Source: Bacteroides sp. (GTDB taxonomy: Bacteria > Bacteroidota > Bacteroidia > Bacteroidales > Bacteroidaceae). Taken from it: a stretch of DNA of 64,000 nt. The notes beneath the pieces were generated by a model. The model did not search any database, was not told where the DNA came from, and was given only the letters and a program-made list of their open reading frames with translations. Positions within the stretch are counted from its first letter, which is position 1; each line of letters opens with the position of its first letter. Location of the stretch: NCBI GenBank assembly GCA_021203515.1, contig JAJQAY010000039.1, forward strand, positions 51,917 to 115,916. Reading direction: 5' to 3'. Shown here piece after piece: positions 34,001 to 43,862 of this stretch. Position numbers and translations under genes: made by a program.

Positions 34001-34493
34001 GCGGAAAATTCAGAATTACTGTAGTAAGATTGTTGAAAAGGCGGCTAATCTGTGTGCTAATAATATCATTTTTGTTGAAAAAGGTTTAGATATTCTCCAA
34101 TATACCTTGCCTGCAAGGGCGCATGTCTGAATTTTCCATAAAATCCGATGGCTTTTGCACAAATGTTGCATCGCCCGAAACAATATAGTAAACAGTGGGA
34201 GGATGGACTTTTCTAACTTTTTTTATAATAGTGTCACTTCGTCGGATTTTTGAGGATTGTCTGGCGCCACTTGTTAGGAGCTTGGTAAAGTGAATATGTG
34301 GATGAAATATACAAGTAAAAAAGGGGTTTATGGGGGAAATGTTGTAAATTATGAGCACATTTAGGCGATGTGTAATGATGAAGATGATTACTATTTTAAG
34401 TTAGATATCTATCGGATAGGCAACGGAATGTTACCATTTTACTATAATTTGGCTGATTATTCTGAGAAATAGTTGTTTTTTCTACCAATTCCT

Positions 34494-34523
34494 TTTGTCT
34501 GTATTAGATTTAAGTTATATTTG
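34494..34523 (+). promoter_or_regulatory. Promoter of the bactofilin gene
   Basis: TTTG at 34494-34497, 18 nt, then TATATTTG at 34516-34523: a good match to the Bacteroides primary-sigma promoter, 70 bp before the bactofilin ATG. Confidence 0.65.
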
Positions 34524-34592
34524 CCTCCAACTTAATATTTGATATCGGAAGGATGTTCGTTCTTTTTTAATTCACCTAATTTATATTTTAAT

Positions 34593-35027
34593 ATGTTTGG
34601 GACAAAAAAGAGTGAAGAGAATTCTGTTAAGGCTGCGAAGGTCAGCATTGAAAAGCTAACCACAATTGCATTGGGAACAATGGTGAATGGAACACTCGCC
34701 ATTGATGGAAACTTACGTTTAGATGGAACAATAGAAGGAGATGTTTCCTGCAATGGAAAAGTTGTGCTTGGTCCACAGGGCAAAATAAAAGGCAATGTAA
34801 CCTGCGTTTCTGCTGTGTTACACGGAAAACTGCAAGGCGATATTCATGTAACAGATGATTTGGTGTTGAAATCGGAGTGTGTGATGAGTGGAGTATATAC
34901 CTGCAAACTTGAAATAGAACCGAAAGCAAGGTTTAATGGCGCTTGTAATACTACAGAGAGAAACACGCCTGTAGCGGATAAGAATGTACAAACCAAAGAA
35001 TCGGTGGTGGGACAAGTTAAAAAATGA
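34593..35027 (+). CDS. Bactofilin (polymer-forming cytoskeletal protein)
   Basis: 144 residues from MFGTKKSEEN. The core (TTIALGTMVNGTLAIDGNLRLDGTIEGDVSCNGK... split over short repeats such as GKIKGNV, GKLQGDI) is the right-handed beta-helix of bactofilins, flanked by short disordered tails. The longer open frame upstream is ignored because family members start close to MF(G)xKK and the promoter above fits. Bactofilins self-assemble into filaments that position cell-wall or surface machinery. It sits alone between the GH88 operon and the recombinase, and its relation to the pilus genes is unknown. Confidence 0.85.
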   Translation: MFGTKKSEENSVKAAKVSIEKLTTIALGTMVNGTLAIDGNLRLDGTIEGDVSCNGKVVLGPQGKIKGNVTCVSAVLHGKLQGDIHVTDDLVLKSECVMSGVYTCKLEIEPKARFNGACNTTERNTPVADKNVQTKESVVGQVKK

Positions 35028-35247
35028 CTTGGAACACTATTCCTGTGCGAATATGATTTAGCATCCCTTAACTTTAGATGAAGGTTTTTTATAATGACTG
35101 CAAAGTTATCTAAAAAGAAAAAGATAATCATGCAGTTAGTTTGTTATGACATTATGCCTTTACTGTTTGTCGGAATATATGTGTGAATATATGATGCATA
35201 TCGTAATGGTACAAAATATTTAATTTACAAACTTAACAGACTGAAAA

Positions 35248-36162
35248 ATGAGAAAAGAACTTTTAACTCAGTTTATGGAGGGATTGATAGTCGCTCAGGA
35301 GAAAGAACAGCGGAACGGTACAGCTCATGTGTATCGTAGTACCCTAAACCGGCTAAAAAAATTTATGAACGGGCGTGAAATTAGCTTTAGTGAGTTGACT
35401 CCCGAATGGTTAGCACAGTTTGAACAAAAGTTGTTGGCTGATCAACTAAGTTGGAATACGATTTCTACTTACATGCGTATGTTGAGATCGGTCTATAATC
35501 AGGCGTTGGAGCGAGGTGTTGCAACCTACATTCCGCGCCTTTTTAACAAAGTACACACGGGAGTTGATGCTCCGGTAAAGAGAGCTGTTTCGCCGGAAGT
35601 AATGTACCGGTTGATGACAGATGCAAAGCCGCTGCCCGAGAAACTGGCTTTTAGCCGTGATATATTTGTTTTGTTATTCTTGCTGCGTGGGATGCCGTTT
35701 GTCGATCTTGCTTTTTTGCGGAAATGTGATTTGCAAGGAAACGTGATAACCTACCATCGGCATAAGACAGGGCGTAAATTGACGGTGGTTGCTTGTCCGG
35801 AGGCTATGGAAATCATAAAGAAGTATAAGGATACGCATACCGATACTCCTTACCTGTTTCCTATTATCCAAAATCCGGGTAAAGATGAGTACGAGCAGTA
35901 TACTCGTATGCTGCGCCTTCAGAACTATCGCTTGGTACAAGTGGCTCGCTCGCTGAAAATCAAAGAGCGGCTGAGCACGTACACGGCCCGCCATACGTGG
36001 GCAACTACAGCATTGCGTCAGAATTATAATTCGAGTTTGATTTGTGATGCTATGGGGCATTCCTCCGTGAAGGTGACGGAGACTTATTTCCAGTCTTACA
36101 GGGAGGAAGAAGTCAATCAAATGAATAATTCTCTTGTATCATTTGTATTATCGAGGAGGTAA
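35248..36162 (+). CDS. Tyrosine site-specific recombinase, probable pilus-switch invertase
   Basis: 304 residues, intact. An N-terminal SAM-like core-binding domain (1-105) precedes a catalytic domain with Arg147 (LLRGMPFVDLAFLR), Lys173 (RHKTGRK), Arg248 (TYTARHTWATTAL; the usual first His of HxxR is Tyr245), His271 (MGHSSV) and nucleophile Tyr280 (VTETYFQSY). This is the Bacteroides Tsr type that inverts nearby promoters. It ends 57 bp before the left inverted repeat at 36219 and points toward it. That position, upstream of fimA, supports a role as the local invertase. There is no adjacent integrated-element cargo. Confidence 0.85.
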   Translation: MRKELLTQFMEGLIVAQEKEQRNGTAHVYRSTLNRLKKFMNGREISFSELTPEWLAQFEQKLLADQLSWNTISTYMRMLRSVYNQALERGVATYIPRLFNKVHTGVDAPVKRAVSPEVMYRLMTDAKPLPEKLAFSRDIFVLLFLLRGMPFVDLAFLRKCDLQGNVITYHRHKTGRKLTVVACPEAMEIIKKYKDTHTDTPYLFPIIQNPGKDEYEQYTRMLRLQNYRLVQVARSLKIKERLSTYTARHTWATTALRQNYNSSLICDAMGHSSVKVTETYFQSYREEEVNQMNNSLVSFVLSRR

Positions 36163-36218
36163 TAAAAAGGATGTATTTCTGTGATAAGATAATTTGCTGA
36201 TAATAAGCCGAAAAAACA

Positions 36219-36511
36219 GTTGCTTCACAAGTAACGGACTATTGTATCGGCGGCAAATTTAAGTATATTTTCTGAATATCTGCGATAAAACTATTATTTT
36301 TTTCAAAAAACATTAAATAATAGAACAATTTTCCGGATCAATCTTCGTACTACTACAATGAATAGCACTCCATCTTTTAATTCTTAAAGATGGGAAGGGG
36401 TTATATTCTCTCTTCTCAAAAAAACAAAGCATATACTTTGTCAAAAAGCACCCCGAAAAACCATATTTCTTCCTATTTGCTTGTTTGTTCCCGTTACTTG
36501 TGAAGTAACGG
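36219..36511. promoter_or_regulatory. Putative invertible promoter segment of the pilus operon
   Basis: GTTGCTTCACAAGTAACGG (36219-36237) and its inverted partner at 36491-36509 (reverse complement GTTACTTCACAAGTAACGG) match at 18 of 19 positions and enclose 253 bp. The right site is itself a palindrome with arms CCGTTACTT / AAGTAACGG around GTG. Inside, the only exact -7 match is CAAATTTA (36254-36261; TAAATTTG on the minus strand), pointing away from fimA. A palindromic CAAAGCATATACTTTG (36425-36440) offers near-matches on both strands. A tyrosine recombinase gene lies directly upstream. Inversion is inferred, not shown. Confidence 0.75.
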
Positions 36512-36599
36512 AAGATATGGATAAACTTCCATACAGCAGTTGGAACGTAACATTCTATATCTGATACAAATATTAAGTTAAAAATTAAATTGTTTATTT

Positions 36600-37838
36600 A
36601 TGAAGAAGAAATCTATTTTATTGTGGTCATTGCTTGCTGCGATGACATTGGGTGCTTGCTCGGAAGCAAATGTACCTACAGAAGAAACTACCGGTGAAAA
36701 GGGTAAGGTAGCTTTTACTGTGAATTTTGCAGGAACTGTCGGCACAAGAGCTGCGTCATCTACTGCTGTTCCCGAAACATCTTGGGCTAATATCAAGTCA
36801 TTGCAATTCTTTTTGTATGATGCTTCCGGAGTAATAAAGTACTCAGATGCAACGGTTTCGACTGACTTCCCGGCAAGTATAGCTGGTGATATGAAGCAGT
36901 TCACTTATACGGATGTACCAGTAGGTACCTATACTTTGGTAGTTGTAGCCAATGCTACGGGTACAGCGATTGATAATTATATCGGTGGTAGTGTTGAGGC
37001 ATGGAATGCTTATAATGTTCGTCAGAAGAATATCTCAAATATGCTTTTGAAGTATAAAGGGGTTTCTTTCCCGTCTTATGCTACGGTAGCAGGTAGTACA
37101 GCTTATGCTGAGCCCACTGAAATCTTTATGGGAGAAGCTTCTGCTCCGATAACTATTACTTCCGGAGGATCAACAAATGCTTCAATTGTTTCTCTGAAGC
37201 GTGAAGTTTCATTGCTGCGCGTACGTATGAACGTGAAGGATACAGACGCTGGTGTTGTGAATGAAAACACAACGAATGGTGTAGACTTCACTCAGAATGC
37301 GTCTATCTTGATTTACCGTTTGCCGGACAATATGAAGATTGGTGCAGGAACTGCCGGTGGTGTAAGCATAACTTCAACTGTCACCAATATCCTGACTATA
37401 GCTGACAGCCCCGTCTTCAATACTTCAAACCCGAGCAGTGGTTATAGCACTACGAATATCATAGACGGTACAAAATTCACTATGTGGAAAGACGTTGTAG
37501 TATTCCCCAACTATGGTGGACGTTCTACTACTGCTAATCCTACAGCTGCCGCTGCTACCGACCGTCAGTATTTTATCGTAGTTTCAGGATTTGCTAAAGA
37601 AGGACATAAGTTGCAAAACGGCAATTTGGTTCCTGCCGGCGGTGCTACTGTTTACTGGTCTGGCCTGATCAAGGAAAACTTTGTTCCCAACGTAATCCGT
37701 GAGGTAAATCTGACTTTGAAATCAGGTGGTACAACCGATATTCCTACTACTCCGAGAGAAGAAGGTGAGCTGATTATTGATTTGGGCGCTCCTGAAGCTT
37801 GTGATGGCAATATCGTTAACTCCGACATTACTTTGTAA
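36600..37838 (+). CDS. FimA-type major fimbrillin (type V pilus subunit)
   Basis: 412 residues, intact. The lipobox LGAC puts the acylated Cys at 20. GTR with Arg50 before AASS is the expected site for an arginine-specific protease to remove the N-terminal strand and trigger strand exchange, as known for Porphyromonas FimA. Two beta-sandwich domains follow (FTVNFAGTV..., LKREVSLLRVRMNV..., VFPNYGGRS). The product should be exported as a lipoprotein and polymerise on the outer surface. It is the first pilus gene after the invertible segment, 88 bp from the right repeat, so its expression is expected to be phase-variable. Confidence 0.85.
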   Translation: MKKKSILLWSLLAAMTLGACSEANVPTEETTGEKGKVAFTVNFAGTVGTRAASSTAVPETSWANIKSLQFFLYDASGVIKYSDATVSTDFPASIAGDMKQFTYTDVPVGTYTLVVVANATGTAIDNYIGGSVEAWNAYNVRQKNISNMLLKYKGVSFPSYATVAGSTAYAEPTEIFMGEASAPITITSGGSTNASIVSLKREVSLLRVRMNVKDTDAGVVNENTTNGVDFTQNASILIYRLPDNMKIGAGTAGGVSITSTVTNILTIADSPVFNTSNPSSGYSTTNIIDGTKFTMWKDVVVFPNYGGRSTTANPTAAAATDRQYFIVVSGFAKEGHKLQNGNLVPAGGATVYWSGLIKENFVPNVIREVNLTLKSGGTTDIPTTPREEGELIIDLGAPEACDGNIVNSDITL

Positions 37839-37855
37839 TATAGAAAACTTAATTT

Positions 37856-37911
37856 CCGATGCCCAATGCGGGAACAGACCCAAAGTATGGTCTGTTCCTC
37901 GCGGGGATCGG
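37856..37911 (+). promoter_or_regulatory. Intercistronic hairpin after fimA
   Basis: GGAACAGACC / GGTCTGTTCC (37871-37880, 37889-37898) is a perfect 10-bp stem, extended by an imperfect outer stem (CCGAT / ATCGG). No T-run follows. It could protect the fimA message or partly terminate transcription, giving more major subunit than minor proteins. Confidence 0.6.
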
Positions 37912-37939
37912 GTTATACTAATGAAAAAACTATAAACTT

Positions 37940-38847
37940 ATGAGAAAAACAGACTTCTCATAATATTATCAGGTGTGTTTGCTTTGCTCTCACTTGCTGC
38001 GTGTACATTTGATTACTTCAAAGATGATACGAATTATCAAGTGTTTGTGCCCGAAGTGTTGAGCAACTCTATTACAGACTGTCGCGTCCTTGTTTATAAC
38101 GAAGCCGGAGACTTGGTCGGTGCACGTTATGAAACTGCCCCGTGGGGTAGGGACCCTCGTGTGGAACTGGGCTTGTTTAGCTTCAGATTGGCTCGCGGTA
38201 ACTATAAAGTGTATTGCTATACTAATGCAGACAGTCTTTTATTTGTAGACGAACAATGTCTGGAAACTTCTGCTTTCAAATTGAAAAGCAGCCCTACCGG
38301 GGAAAACCGTTATGTACATCCTTCGGATTTGTTGTTTCAAAAGCTTCAACCTGAAATTATTCATGAGGGTATCTTGAAGATAGATACAGTGCAATTCGAA
38401 CGTTATACCGGACGTATTACCGTGCGGTTTGAAAATTTTCCCGGAGATGTTTCACGTATAAAGAAGGTCAAGATGTTGGCTACAGGAGCGGCAGTGGCGC
38501 AATATCTGAAGAATGACACCTTGACAAGTCGTTTCACTCCGGAAGATAAGATGTTCCATTTCGATGCATTACCTCCACAGACTATGCCCGGAATCATGGA
38601 AGTAGACCATCGTTTTTTACCTTCTGTAGAAAATGAAGCAATCAGATTAAATTATACATTCCTTGATGACGACGGCACTGTAATCAACCAAATGGCGGTA
38701 GCGGTATCGGAGAAGAATACCGGAATACCATTGAGATTATTGCATGGCAGGCGTATTATTATTGAAATTGACTCATACACCATTGTTAAGATATCAGTTG
38801 TTGGATGGAATGATGACATAGAGAATGGAAATACGAACCTGGAATAA
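37940..38847 (+). CDS. FimB/Mfa2-family fimbrial anchor lipoprotein (frameshift near start)
   Basis: The ATG at 37940 reads MRK, then one A is missing from an A5 run. With six A the frame gives NRLLIILSGVFALLSLAAC, a lipoprotein signal that joins the 290-residue open frame at 37975. SLAACTFDYFKDDTNYQVFV and the domain ending RRIIIEIDSYTIVKISVVGWND fit the Mfa2/FimB family. In Porphyromonas this protein stays attached to the outer membrane, terminates polymerisation and anchors the pilus. It lies between the major subunit and the DUF3575 barrel, the usual order. Confidence 0.8.
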
Positions 38848-38872
38848 TACACAACATAAAAAGAGAATAGTA

Positions 38873-39493
38873 ATGAAACCAGTTATACGACATATATTAA
38901 TTGTCGCCGTCTTATTTTGTTTTATCAGCGGAATGCAGGCACAAACCATTAAGATAAATATTCCTCTGTGGCTGACCGGCTCACCTAATATCGGTTATGA
39001 ACAGACTTTAACCCGGCAACTCACTGTAAACGGTGAGGTGCTTTGGTTACCGTATCTGTTCAAGAAACATGAAGAGGTGTTCCGTGCTTTACAGGCTACA
39101 GCCGAAGTTCGGTACTATGTAAATCCTAACAATTACTATACCAATGATTCATGGGACGGATTTTATTTCGGTCCTTATGCAATGTATGGTAACTTCAATA
39201 TCGGTTTGCTGAGACATAACGATGCCCTGCAGAGTTATCGGCGCGAAGGTTGTGGAGCTTCGGGAGGTATATCGACCGGATACAAATTTGCTTTTGACTC
39301 CCGTTGGGGGTTGGACTTGAATATAGGAATCGGATATGCGCATATACAATACGATAAGTATTACTTGGGAGGAGAATATCTCCAGTTCCCCCTTGGAGCG
39401 CAAGAAGACAAAAGTCTGGTTGGGACCAACGAAGTTTGGCGTACACTTGACTTGCAATATATTCCGCTAATGTTACTGATAAAAAGTTGCTGA
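38873..39493 (+). CDS. DUF3575 outer-membrane beta-barrel protein
   Basis: The start MKPVIRHILIVAVLFCFISGMQAQ is a signal peptide. IKINIPLWLTGSPNIGYEQTL, GFYFGPYAMYGNFNIG and SGGISTGYKFAFDSRWGLDLNIGIGYAH are alternating beta strands typical of DUF3575 barrels found in fim/mfa operons. The first ATG of the longer frame is ignored because the signal peptide begins at 38873. The end (LLIKSC) is unusual for a barrel and may reflect a base error. An alternative frame, DKKLLK, would run up to the next start. Next gene starts 2 bp downstream. Confidence 0.7.
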   Translation: MKPVIRHILIVAVLFCFISGMQAQTIKINIPLWLTGSPNIGYEQTLTRQLTVNGEVLWLPYLFKKHEEVFRALQATAEVRYYVNPNNYYTNDSWDGFYFGPYAMYGNFNIGLLRHNDALQSYRREGCGASGGISTGYKFAFDSRWGLDLNIGIGYAHIQYDKYYLGGEYLQFPLGAQEDKSLVGTNEVWRTLDLQYIPLMLLIKSC

Positions 39494-39495
39494 AA

Positions 39496-41346
39496 ATGAG
39501 AAATACAAAACTGCAAATTCTCCTGTCGGTCGTCACATTCTTCTTCTTCTTGCAAGGGAGTGTTCCCGCTATTGCACAGCAGGAGCGGAAAATAGGACGG
39601 GTGGAACGGCGTGCTGACCGTAATTTTATCAGGCAGAAATTTGATAAAGCGATGGCTCAGTATGAGACGATTGTCGAGCGTGAACGAATGCCGACAATCA
39701 AGCTGCGCTTCACTTGAAAATAGCACGCCTGTATTTCATGGTGCGGGAGTACGAAAAGGCTACCCTGCATTATGAAAAGGCGATGGAAATGCTGCCAACA
39801 TGATGGGAGTGGACGATGTATGTGATTATGTAGATGCTTTACGCTTTCTGGGACAAGGCCGTAAAGCAGAAGCTGTCTGCCTGAACAATGCCTATAGAGA
39901 TGTTTATAGCCGCTATCAGCGCTATCAAAACATATTGGAGGCACTATCCATGCGCCATACCGTTCAGGAAGACCCCGGCTTCGAGGTCAAACGCCTGTCT
40001 TTAAATACAGAAAATCCTGAATTTTGGGTCGGCAATTATGGTGGACAACCTTTCTATGCCGCTAGTTACAGTAAATTCAATGACCCTGGAAAGTTATTCT
40101 TCCACTGCACACGCTACTATGCGTTGGACGAAACCGATGAGAAATCGGGAACGGGACATAACTCGTTGAGGAATGTTAATTATTACCATAATATTCCCAT
40201 TGATTTACAGAACGGACCGGTAAGTTTTTCACCCGATATGCGACTCATGGTAGCTGCAGTTATCGAATATGACAAAAACGTCCTACTATAGAAATAGTAG
40301 ATAAAAAACAACGTCCTTTCCGCACTAAACTATATTATTCTGTATTGCGGAATGAAAAGAAACGTTTTACAAAATATGCTCCGGTCTTCCCGCAAGAACC
40401 GAAGTCCTCGTATGCCCAACCTTATCTGTTCAATGATGGAAATTCACTATTGTTCTCATCGGATATGCCGGGCGGATACGGAGGATTTGACTTATATGTC
40501 GTTCATTGGGACACAGAAACCCAAGCATGGGGAACCCCTATAAATTTAGGGCCGGAAGTCAATACGGAAGGTGATGAGATTTTCCCGGTACTCTTTAAGG
40601 GACGTCTTATTTTCGCTTCCAACGGATTACCCGGCTTTGGCGGATACGATTTGTTCAGTACTTTCTACGACAACGATGGGGTTGTTCCGGGCAGTATCAG
40701 CCATTTCCCTTATCCGGTAAATTCCGTTTTCAATGATTATTATATGTGTCCTCTCGATTTACGGACTGCATATTTTATTTCCGACCGGGAACTTGATTCA
40801 AAAGATGATATTTATCATCTCCGGACACTGGAAGATTTGGGTACCCAACGCGGTATGCCTTATTATGGAATGAGTGGACAAGATGCAATATTGGGCGGTG
40901 CATTGCTGCTGAATGGGGCTACGGAAAATGTAACTCCGGAAACCGTCGTCTTGGAACCGCATATGCCCGAGGGGCTGTTGATGACCCTTTATTTCGATTT
41001 CGATTCAGCCGAGTTGACAGTAGATGCTGTTCAGCGTTTGGAGCGCTTTATCGAAGAAATGGGGCCTTACAAGATTAATAAATTAAGATTTGACGGCTAT
41101 GCCGATGAGATGGGTAGTGACAATTACAACTACAATCTTTCATTGCGCAGAGCAAAGACAGTCGTTGAGTTCTTGCACAATCATGGGGCCACGGTAGACT
41201 CCGAGCTAATCGGACATGGTAGAATTAAACTTTCTCCCGAAGAGGTGCAGGATGAATTAAAACATTATACCTGGTCAGAAGAAAAGATTAACTGGATACA
41301 GGTGAACCGCCGGGCAAGGCGTGTTGAAATATATAATAAAAGGTAG
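39496..41346 (+). CDS. PorE/OmpA-like lipoprotein-associated protein: TPR, PD40 propeller, OmpA domain (three frameshifts)
   Basis: MRNTKLQILLSVVTFFFFLQGSVPAIAQ is a signal peptide. Repaired sequence shows TPRs (FDKAMAQYETIV, EKATLHYEKAMEML), a PD40/WD40-like propeller (YLFNDGNSLLFSSDMPGGYGGFDLY; GRLIFASNGLPGFGGYDL) and a C-terminal OmpA domain (LYFDFDSAEL; LSLRRAKTVVEFL; NRRARRVEIYNKR) that binds peptidoglycan. Frames break near 39705, 39800 and 40285 (CC run). Repaired length is about 617 residues. Similar proteins link outer-membrane machines to the cell wall; here it may anchor the pilus assembly complex. Confidence 0.75.
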
Positions 41347-41367
41347 AAATATAAAACTAAGCAATAT

Positions 41368-43830
41368 ATGAAGAAGACAAGAATTCATAGAGTGTGGATA
41401 TTTTTCCTGCTGAGCGTCGTAGCCTGTTTGCAGGTAAGAGCTCAGTACATGCCGGTGGTTTTCGACAAAACTTATGGTGACAAGAATCAGGTACAATTGA
41501 TTTGCTCGTTACCGGGTGATGAAGTAGCCATGGTAGGTAAAGAAGGACAAAGCCACAATCTGACCTGGATAGGCCGCGAGGGAGAAGTAATTTTCTCGTT
41601 GCCGCTGGCAGGGTTCACAAATGTAAACGAGATTACGGAACTGGATGATAGCCGCATCCTGCTTGTCGGACAGTCTGCTGTCCTGAACTCTAAAGGCAAG
41701 AGAGAACAATCGGCTTTGAAGAGCCGTGCTGTCATAGTGGACCGTAAAGGAAGGCTTGTTACCAATATCTATGCGGGCGAACAAGGCGCTGATTTTATGA
41801 AGGGAACTTTGTTGAGAAGCGGTTCGCTCATTCTTTCCGGTATGGAGCCGGTTGGCGCGAACGGACGTCAGGGCATCCTTCTGAAAGTAGATAAGACAGG
41901 TAAAATCATTTATGAGTATAAAAATGTCCATAGTGGATATTGTAATCAGTTTACCGTATTGGGCAATACTACGGAATATATCTGTGCTGCATTCTCTGGC
42001 GACCGCGATAAGGAGCAATCCACTGTTGTCCGTCTGGATGATAAGGAAAAACCCTATTATATGACTGTGCTGCCCGCCAAGCGTTATGTAGTAACCGGAT
42101 TGAATGCCAATATTAATGACGGTTCGGTCATTGTTACCGGTAATTCTCCGGTAAATGGCGGTGTCATCTATAAAATACGTCCCGAAGGCGATATCGTTTT
42201 CGGTAAGACATTGATTCCCGAAGGACAAGGAGATGTGATGCTGAATCACCTCCGTGTAGCCCGTAACGGTAATATCTTAGTAGGCGGTAGTGGCAGCAAA
42301 GGCTATTATGCTCTCTTGCGTAATGATGGAACGTCTTTGTACTCCGGCACTTCCAACGGAAGCGTTAGAGGAGTTGGAATGAACCAGACTACCGGTGAAG
42401 CAGTGGTAACTACTTATGACCTGAATACCCGTCGCGGAACATTTGTACGCATTCAGCCTACAGGTAGAGCTGAGTTCGAACGTACGATTGACGGTAATTT
42501 TGATAATGTACAAATTACTAATAGTGGTGATGTATTGTTGCTTTCTTCTGAAGAAGGCCGGGTTTGCATGTACTCCACAACCGGTGAAAAAGCATTCGAC
42601 CGCTATATCTCGGATAACAAGCCGACTATTTATCGCCAGACGTTGAGCGCCGCTTCCGGTGAACTGCTTTTCCTGGGTAATGGAAGTCGTCTTGTCAAAC
42701 TCGGACATGGTCTTTATGTTTCGGACGTGAAGATTACCAAGCCGGTGAACGGAACAGCTACTGCTGTATTTACTGTAACTCTGACGGGATATGCTACTAC
42801 GAAAGAAGGGGCTCCTATTCCTGTCAATGTCGGATATGCTACTCGTGAAGTAACTGCTACTACTACCGATAACTTCACTCCGGTACAAGGAAAGCTTTCT
42901 TTCACTCCGTCGCGTGGTACGGCAGACCGCTATCTGGTAAAGCAGGGTATTGAAATTCCTGTGAAAGCTAATGATTTGATTGAAGGTGTGAAATCCTTCG
43001 ATTTGGTACTTTCTGATGTTCAGCAGAGCTATCTGGTGAAACCCACCGGAAAAGCTGTTATCGAAGACCAGCAAGCTGTTGTGAAACTGGTACGTACAGA
43101 TCATGGTATAGAAGGTGTAAAAGATATTGTATATGAACTGGGCTTGTTTAAAACGGACGGTACGCCTTTGACCAATTCAACCGGTGCTAATATTGTAGTA
43201 GACGGTCTCTATGGCGAAGGCACTGCCGATGCGCTTGACTTTGATATGGGGCTGACACCGCGTGCAACCTTCACCGACGGTTCCCGCAGAGCTTCTTTCA
43301 ACATCAAGACATTGGAAGATACCCGTTATGAACTCCCCAAGACTGTTGTTGCGTACTTCAACAAAGTGCACAGCGTGAGTGGCTCCAACGTTGCCTTCGA
43401 CGGCGAGTTGTTGAGTTGCAGTGGTATCGTTGTCGATCAACCGGCACGATTGGCTATCACTTCACTGGGTGACCACAGACTGAATAACAACGTGGTATCC
43501 GGCTTCTTTACGGTTTCATTGTTGCGTGCTTCAGACGGAGCCTTGCTGACCAATGCCACCGGAAGTGATGTAATTGTAAACTGCGCGACATTGCCTGACG
43601 CTACGGCAAAAGAAGGAAAAGACTTTGTCTTTACCAATCTGCACGACCTCCGCATCAGTGGAGACGGCAACCATAGCTCGGCAAATGTAAATGGTGTGGT
43701 GCTGTATAGCACGGATAATCTGGAAAAACAGGTGAAACTGAAAGTTAAGTCTGTAACCCAGCCTACGGGTGCACAACCCATCAGCGTGTCCGATACGGAA
43801 AGTACGGCTGAGTTTACAATCCGGAAATAA
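41368..43830 (+). CDS. Large exported propeller/Calx-beta repeat protein of the pilus operon
   Basis: 820 residues, intact. A signal peptide (MKKTRIHRVWIFFLLSVVACLQVRAQ) is followed by about 440 residues of propeller-like repeats (short GxILVGG and GSLILSG strands). The C-terminal half contains three tandem beta-sandwich repeats resembling Calx-beta domains, each ending in an acidic ED/SD turn (KAVIEDQQAVVKLVR; VVDQPARLAI). No lipobox or membrane helix is evident. It sits between the OmpA protein and the large fimbrillins and is probably secreted or surface-associated. I know no characterised homologue in fim/mfa operons. Confidence 0.65.
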   Translation: MKKTRIHRVWIFFLLSVVACLQVRAQYMPVVFDKTYGDKNQVQLICSLPGDEVAMVGKEGQSHNLTWIGREGEVIFSLPLAGFTNVNEITELDDSRILLVGQSAVLNSKGKREQSALKSRAVIVDRKGRLVTNIYAGEQGADFMKGTLLRSGSLILSGMEPVGANGRQGILLKVDKTGKIIYEYKNVHSGYCNQFTVLGNTTEYICAAFSGDRDKEQSTVVRLDDKEKPYYMTVLPAKRYVVTGLNANINDGSVIVTGNSPVNGGVIYKIRPEGDIVFGKTLIPEGQGDVMLNHLRVARNGNILVGGSGSKGYYALLRNDGTSLYSGTSNGSVRGVGMNQTTGEAVVTTYDLNTRRGTFVRIQPTGRAEFERTIDGNFDNVQITNSGDVLLLSSEEGRVCMYSTTGEKAFDRYISDNKPTIYRQTLSAASGELLFLGNGSRLVKLGHGLYVSDVKITKPVNGTATAVFTVTLTGYATTKEGAPIPVNVGYATREVTATTTDNFTPVQGKLSFTPSRGTADRYLVKQGIEIPVKANDLIEGVKSFDLVLSDVQQSYLVKPTGKAVIEDQQAVVKLVRTDHGIEGVKDIVYELGLFKTDGTPLTNSTGANIVVDGLYGEGTADALDFDMGLTPRATFTDGSRRASFNIKTLEDTRYELPKTVVAYFNKVHSVSGSNVAFDGELLSCSGIVVDQPARLAITSLGDHRLNNNVVSGFFTVSLLRASDGALLTNATGSDVIVNCATLPDATAKEGKDFVFTNLHDLRISGDGNHSSANVNGVVLYSTDNLEKQVKLKVKSVTQPTGAQPISVSDTESTAEFTIRK

Positions 43831-43862
43831 TAATAATTTTTTGGGATGAAAAAAGAAAACCT

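Noticed and set aside
34086..34358. 90-codon minus-strand open frame upstream of the bactofilin gene
   Set aside because: Composition looks random, with no domain, and it lies in a region better explained as promoter sequence.
35248..36162. Integrase as part of a prophage or integrative element
   Set aside because: No attachment-site duplication, tRNA target or mobile cargo nearby; position next to inverted repeats and fimA fits a promoter invertase.
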